Shown: positions 5,850-8,821 of the stretch, piece by piece | Layout: the number at the start of each line of letters is the position of its first letter | Numbering within the stretch: the stretch's first letter is position 1 | Assembly (NCBI GenBank): GCA_012514045.1 | Contig: JAAZBA010000312.1 | Location: forward strand, 1 to 8,821 | From: Clostridiales bacterium | GTDB lineage: Bacteria; Bacillota; Clostridia; Oscillospirales; QAMX01 | DNA length: 8,821 bases | Reading direction: 5' to 3' | Position numbers and translations under genes: made by a program | Notes under the pieces: model-generated | Databases searched by the model: none | Seen by the model: only the letters and a program-made list of their open reading frames with translations | Told to the model about the DNA's origin: nothing

Positions 5850-6874
5850 TACTCTTCCTCCTTTTCCGAGGTTTCGGTTGATACGTCTCCGTCTTCGTCG
5901 GAGTTGTCAGGAGTTGTATCCTCAGGTTCCTCAACATCAGACTCTTCAATCTCCAGTATATCTTCTGAGGATTCGGCGGCTGTGTCTTCGACCAGGTCTT
6001 CCGCTTGACCAACAACAGCTGCTTCCTTCAGCTTCTTTTCTTTCTTTGGGAGGTAAGGATCCGGTAAACCTTCCTCGTCCCGCTCATGGAAGAGATAGAG
6101 GTAGACAAGGATGCCGATGGCTATGATGGCAGAGAAGAAGCCCCAGAACTGGCTTACGCGAAGTCCTGTTGAGAAGAAATAGAGGCTGTCGCTTCTCATA
6201 CCCTCGATTACACCGCGGCCGATGCCGTACCAGGTGGTATAGAGCAGGAATATTTCCCCGTGGAACCTACGCTTTTTATAAAGTAAGTGGAGTATCAGGA
6301 AGCCGACGGCGTTCCATACGGATTCATACAGAAATGTGGGCTGTACGCATGCCCTTTTGCCCAGCTCCGCGACGTAGATTTCCATTCTGAGCAATGAATC
6401 TGTTTCCTGACCGTATGCCTCCTGGTTTACAAAGTTGCCCCAGCGGCCGATTGACTGACCTATAAGAAGTCCCAGAGCGCCGATGTCAAGCATAGCGCCT
6501 ATGCGGATACGCTTTATGCGGCATACGATGATACAGGTGATGACAGCGGCGATGATTGCTCCGTAGATGGCAAGACCGCCCTCCCAGATGCGAAACATCG
6601 CGGCATAGTCATAGTAATAAAGAGTGTCGAACATAAAGACGCAGTAATATGTTCTCGCGCCGATTATAGAGATGGGAACGGTGAAAATAAGCATATCGAT
6701 AAGATCGTCCTGCTTGATTTTTGCCATTTCGCATTTTTTGAGGGTATAGAATACCGCAAGAAGGAAGCCTATAGCGATTATAACTCCGTACCAGCGGATG
6801 CTGAAGTTGCCGATGGTAATGACGGGATTGATGTTGAATTCAAGCCCTAAACCGGGAAATCTGATGGTGTTCAT
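5849..6874 (-). CDS. lgt: Prolipoprotein diacylglyceryl transferase with acidic C-terminal tail
   Basis: 341 residues; start set by GGGGAG (6882-6887) 7 nt before the ATG. Lgt moves diacylglycerol from phosphatidylglycerol to the lipobox cysteine of prolipoproteins, the first step of lipoprotein maturation in the cytoplasmic membrane. Family motifs run in order: IRWYG (26-30), IIGARTYY (70-77), WEGGLAIYG (97-105), the signature GRWGNFVNQEAYG (143-155, with Arg144, Asn147, Asn150, Glu152), QPTFLYE (178-184), YGIGRGVIEGMR (216-227, with Arg220 and Glu224) and GLRVSQ (237-242). Several hydrophobic helices are visible, the last at about 243-262. Two usual His positions differ: Tyr104 where E. coli has His103, and Gln178 in place of HPTFLYE. 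After the last helix a charged extension follows; residues 291-341 contain about 25 Asp/Glu in 51 positions and only one Lys. This tail is absent from the core family and should be cytoplasmic and disordered. First gene of the lgt-folD operon. Confidence 0.96.
   Translation of the reverse strand: MNTIRFPGLGLEFNINPVITIGNFSIRWYGVIIAIGFLLAVFYTLKKCEMAKIKQDDLIDMLIFTVPISIIGARTYYCVFMFDTLYYYDYAAMFRIWEGGLAIYGAIIAAVITCIIVCRIKRIRIGAMLDIGALGLLIGQSIGRWGNFVNQEAYGQETDSLLRMEIYVAELGKRACVQPTFLYESVWNAVGFLILHLLYKKRRFHGEIFLLYTTWYGIGRGVIEGMRSDSLYFFSTGLRVSQFWGFFSAIIAIGILVYLYLFHERDEEGLPDPYLPKKEKKLKEAAVVGQAEDLVEDTAAESSEDILEIEESDVEEPEDTTPDNSDEDGDVSTETSEKEEE
5857..5862 (-). promoter_or_regulatory. Ribosome binding site of folD embedded in lgt
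   Basis: A full AGGAGG on the minus strand lies 7 nt before the folD ATG and is part of the last glutamate codons of lgt. The lgt stop and folD start share one base (TAATG at 5847-5851), an arrangement typical of translational coupling. Confidence 0.8.
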
Positions 6875-6928
6875 TTATTTTCTCCCCTTACCTCACTTAT
6901 TCCGACGAAGGAATTGATTTTCTGTGGT

Positions 6929-6957
6929 ATTATATCATTTGATTATGTTTCGGTCAA
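6929..6957 (-). promoter_or_regulatory. Sigma-A promoter of the lgt-folD operon
   Basis: On the minus strand TTGACC (6952-6957) and a perfect TATAAT (6929-6934) are separated by exactly 17 nt. The start of transcription would be near 6922, leaving a leader of about 48 nt before the lgt ATG. The leader contains only a small ATTCC/GGAAT hairpin and no riboswitch-like structure that I can see. Confidence 0.85.
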
Positions 6958-6960
6958 CTG

Positions 6961-7003
6961 AAAAAAGTAAATTCTATCTGAACTTTGGCTTAAGCTATTC
7001 AGA
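6961..7003 (-). terminator. Weak candidate terminator of the Na/Pi cotransporter gene
   Basis: On the minus strand TCTGAA (6998-7003) can pair with TTCAGA (6977-6982) around the stop codon, and a run of six T's (6961-6966) follows 10 nt later. The stem is only 6 bp and AT-rich and the T-run is distant, so termination may be leaky, which would allow read-through into lgt. The T-run lies just 3 nt before the lgt -35 box. Confidence 0.25.
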
Positions 7004-8704
7004 CTTTACGATGTACATGCGCTTTTCTTTTTCCTTTTGCTCATTACGCTTCCTCTGCTTTGTGAGAAACTGATTATCAATGGAGCTTTGCTCACCTTTT
7101 ATGGAGTAGGCGATGTTTATGGCATGGTCAGCGCAGCGCTCAAGATCCGTTACCATGTCTATGAACATGACGCCGCCTCTGGGGTCGCATCTCTCCTCCA
7201 TGAGACGATTGATGTGGTTGTTTATGAGTGTCTCCTGAAGCACATCAACCTCCTCCTCAATCTCCGAGGCAATTGGCAAACGGCTGAAGTTCTCGTTTTC
7301 GTATATGGAGAGACCTTCCTTGAACATGTCAAGGGATCTGTTAGCCATTATCTTGAGCTCGGCGAGTCCCACCTCGGAGATTCTCATCTTTTCGCTTGAG
7401 GCGATAAGCTCATATTCTGCAATGTTTTCAGCATGGTCTCCGATACGTTCAATATCGTTTATAACATGGAACATCATGCCGAGCTTCTGGAGATCCGCAT
7501 CGTTTAAGCCAAGGGCGCGTAAGTGCACAATGCAGCCGGCAATCTGATGGTTCAAGTAATTTATTGTATCCTCCACCTCAAGGATCTCCTTTGCCAAATC
7601 GTCGTTCATGGTAAAGAAGGCATTGATGGCTTTTTCGTAGTTTTCACAAGTGATATGACCCATTCTGCAGACTTCGCGGTGAGCTTGTGTTACGGCGATG
7701 GAGGGAGTGAGGACAATGTTCTTGTCCAAGTATACAAGCCTTTTTTCTGCCAGCTTCCCCTCGCCTTTTAGAGGAATAATAAGCTTTACAAGCTTGACAA
7801 TAAGAGAAGCAAAGGGGAAGAGAACGACCGTAGTACATATGTTGAAAATAAGGTGCAGGTTCGCTATCTGCCTTGAAGGTTCACCCGGTGAAAGGCTCTC
7901 AATACCTCTGATGATACTGGGGAAGATAAGAAGCGCTGTACCGAATAGTATCGTACCGATGACGTTGAAAAGGACATGCATGAGGGCTGCCCGCTTGGAG
8001 GCGCGTCCCGCGGAAAGGGAGGCGAGGACAGCTGTTATACATGTGCCGATGTTCATGCCCATTACAATAAAGACAGCTACATCAAAGGATAAAACGCCCT
8101 GTGATGCGAATGCCTGAACGATACCGACGGCAGCGGAGGAGGACTGAATTATAGCTGTGAAGAATGCACCAGACAGAACCGAGAGGACTGGGTTTTCGAA
8201 AGCCGAAAGGATAGATACAAAAGCCTCGTTATTCTTAAGGGGAGCCAGGGAGTCGCTCATAATAGACATACCTACGAAAAGACCACCTGCGCCGAGAATA
8301 ATAACGCCTATGTTCTTCATAAGCTTTTTCTTCATGAACATGAACATAGCCGCGCCGATGAAAAGAATAAGGGGCGCATAGCTTGAGATATTGAAAGCAA
8401 GAATCTGAGCGGTGATAGTGGTACCGATATTAGCGCCCATAATAACACCGATTGCCTGGGACAGATCCATAAGTTTGGCGTTGACGAAGCCAACGACCAT
8501 AACGGTGGTAGCAGAAGAGGACTGGATTATAGCGGTGACTCCCGCGCCCACAAGCACACCCAGGAAGCGGTTTTTCGTCATTTTCTCAAGAAGGGAGCGT
8601 AATCTGTCTCCTGCTGCCAGCTCAAGACCTTCGCTCATGATATACATTCCGTAGAGAAACATACCGAGACCGCCAAGAAACGCAAAAAGTCCGAAAATAT
8701 CCAT
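6995..8704 (-). CDS. Na+/phosphate cotransporter family protein with PhoU-like C-terminal domain
   Basis: 569 residues. The frame continues upstream to a GTG at the window edge, but that lies before the promoter; ATG 8704 has AAGGAG 6 nt upstream and begins the first membrane helix at once. The membrane half (about 1-310) shows the family's inverted duplication: QSSSATT (61-67) with GANIGTT (90-96), then QSSSAAV (187-193) with GMNIGTC (216-222). These repeats line the Na+/phosphate path in NptA/YjbB-type transporters. Hydrophobic segments cover about 4-24, 48-75, 83-104, 109-125, 131-150, 173-200, 207-230, 238-262 and 283-310. The soluble half (about 335-540) is a PhoU-like helical bundle with two related metal-site helices, HVINDIERIGDHAENI (413-428) and MVTDLERCADHAINI (517-531). 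PhoU domains in such transporters are thought to tune phosphate flux. The last 25 residues are Lys/Glu/Arg-rich. It has its own promoter at 8760-8788. Transport direction (uptake or export) is not decided by sequence. Confidence 0.94.
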   Translation of the reverse strand: MDIFGLFAFLGGLGMFLYGMYIMSEGLELAAGDRLRSLLEKMTKNRFLGVLVGAGVTAIIQSSSATTVMVVGFVNAKLMDLSQAIGVIMGANIGTTITAQILAFNISSYAPLILFIGAAMFMFMKKKLMKNIGVIILGAGGLFVGMSIMSDSLAPLKNNEAFVSILSAFENPVLSVLSGAFFTAIIQSSSAAVGIVQAFASQGVLSFDVAVFIVMGMNIGTCITAVLASLSAGRASKRAALMHVLFNVIGTILFGTALLIFPSIIRGIESLSPGEPSRQIANLHLIFNICTTVVLFPFASLIVKLVKLIIPLKGEGKLAEKRLVYLDKNIVLTPSIAVTQAHREVCRMGHITCENYEKAINAFFTMNDDLAKEILEVEDTINYLNHQIAGCIVHLRALGLNDADLQKLGMMFHVINDIERIGDHAENIAEYELIASSEKMRISEVGLAELKIMANRSLDMFKEGLSIYENENFSRLPIASEIEEEVDVLQETLINNHINRLMEERCDPRGGVMFIDMVTDLERCADHAINIAYSIKGEQSSIDNQFLTKQRKRNEQKEKEKRMYIVKSE

Positions 8705-8710
8705 ATTGTT

Positions 8711-8716
8711 CTCCTT
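8711..8716 (-). promoter_or_regulatory. Ribosome binding site deciding the start of the Na/Pi cotransporter
   Basis: AAGGAG on the minus strand, 6 nt before ATG 8704. No comparable site precedes the GTG at 8821, and the predicted transcript starts near 8753, so the 39-residue upstream extension is not translated. Confidence 0.85.
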
Positions 8717-8721
8717 TATCT

Positions 8722-8741
8722 TAAAGCTTTCTAAAGCTTCC
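8722..8741 (-). repeat. Tandem 10-bp repeat / hairpin in the Na/Pi cotransporter leader
   Basis: Two adjacent 10-mers, plus-strand TAAAGCTTTC and TAAAGCTTCC, match at 9 of 10 positions. Each holds the palindrome AAGCTT, so the transcript can also fold AAGCTT-TAGA-AAGCTT into a 6-bp hairpin with a four-base loop just upstream of the ribosome binding site. It lies inside the untranslated leader. Function is unknown. Confidence 0.5.
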
Positions 8742-8759
8742 GATTTTCGCCTATCATAT

Positions 8760-8788
8760 ATTATATTCTGGAAAGCATCTTTTTTCAA
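8760..8788 (-). promoter_or_regulatory. Sigma-A promoter of the Na/Pi cotransporter gene
   Basis: On the minus strand TTGAAA (8783-8788) and a perfect TATAAT (8760-8765) are 17 nt apart. Transcription would start near 8753, giving a leader of about 49 nt. The spacing and both boxes are near consensus. Confidence 0.85.
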
Positions 8789-8797
8789 CCGTTGAAA
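8783..8797. promoter_or_regulatory. Palindrome over the -35 box, candidate operator
   Basis: TTTCAAC-C-GTTGAAA is a perfect 7-bp inverted repeat with a one-base centre. One arm is the -35 box of the Na/Pi cotransporter promoter, so a dimeric regulator bound here could block or modulate RNA polymerase. It does not resemble a Pho box that I can recognise. From 8798 to the window edge I see nothing else. Confidence 0.4.
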
Positions 8798-8821
8798 TGA
8801 CGAAAAAGCAGCGGAATTCAC

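Noticed and set aside
8705..8821. Extension of the Na/Pi cotransporter to a GTG at the window edge (39 extra residues)
   Set aside because: The extension covers a near-consensus promoter and the leader; ATG 8704 has a strong ribosome binding site and starts directly with a membrane helix.
1..8821. Mobile elements, CRISPR arrays, tRNA/rRNA genes, toxin-antitoxin or phage-defence genes
   Set aside because: Looked for on both strands; no terminal repeats, regular spacer-repeat structure, cloverleaf-like sequence, transposase or defence motifs were visible.

Overview
The window looks like a piece of a mid-GC chromosome from a Gram-positive anaerobe, most likely a gut-type Clostridia (Oscillospirales/Ruminococcaceae-like). 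The basis is indirect: strong AGGAGG-type ribosome binding sites, textbook sigma-A promoters (TTGACC-17-TATAAT and TTGAAA-17-TATAAT), an lgt-folD gene pair, a Na/Pi-cotransporter fused to a PhoU-like domain, and carbohydrate enzymes without signal peptides. No rRNA, tRNA, mobile element, CRISPR array or phage gene was seen.

Left half, plus strand (1-4855): a catabolic-looking cluster. It starts with the C-terminal 126 residues of a protein I cannot identify. An SGNH/GDSL-type hydrolase follows 12 nt later, then a creatininase-family metallohydrolase 35 nt after that. A strong intrinsic terminator (1975-2008) closes this three-gene segment. After a 102-nt gap comes a 914-residue glycoside hydrolase family 2 (beta-galactosidase-like) enzyme with its own Shine-Dalgarno. 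The hydrolases all lack signal peptides, so the simplest reading is cytoplasmic breakdown of an imported, substituted glycoside or oligosaccharide: an esterase-like enzyme, an amidohydrolase-like enzyme and a glycosidase. The substrate cannot be read from the sequence.

Right half, minus strand (4992-8704): housekeeping genes converging on the cluster. Reading right to left they are a Na+/phosphate cotransporter with a PhoU-like tail, then lgt (prolipoprotein diacylglyceryl transferase) and folD (methylene-THF dehydrogenase/cyclohydrolase). The last two form a tight operon with a TAATG stop-start overlap and a clear promoter at 6929-6957. The two halves are separated at 4923-4967 by a hairpin that can terminate transcription from both sides.

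The most interesting points are the plus-strand cluster, whose SGNH and creatininase members both depart from the usual catalytic motifs; the palindrome laid over the -35 box of the phosphate transporter promoter; a helically phased 10-bp repeat in that gene's leader; and the very acidic C-terminal tail on Lgt. None of these proves a new system; the cluster is the best candidate for undescribed biochemistry.
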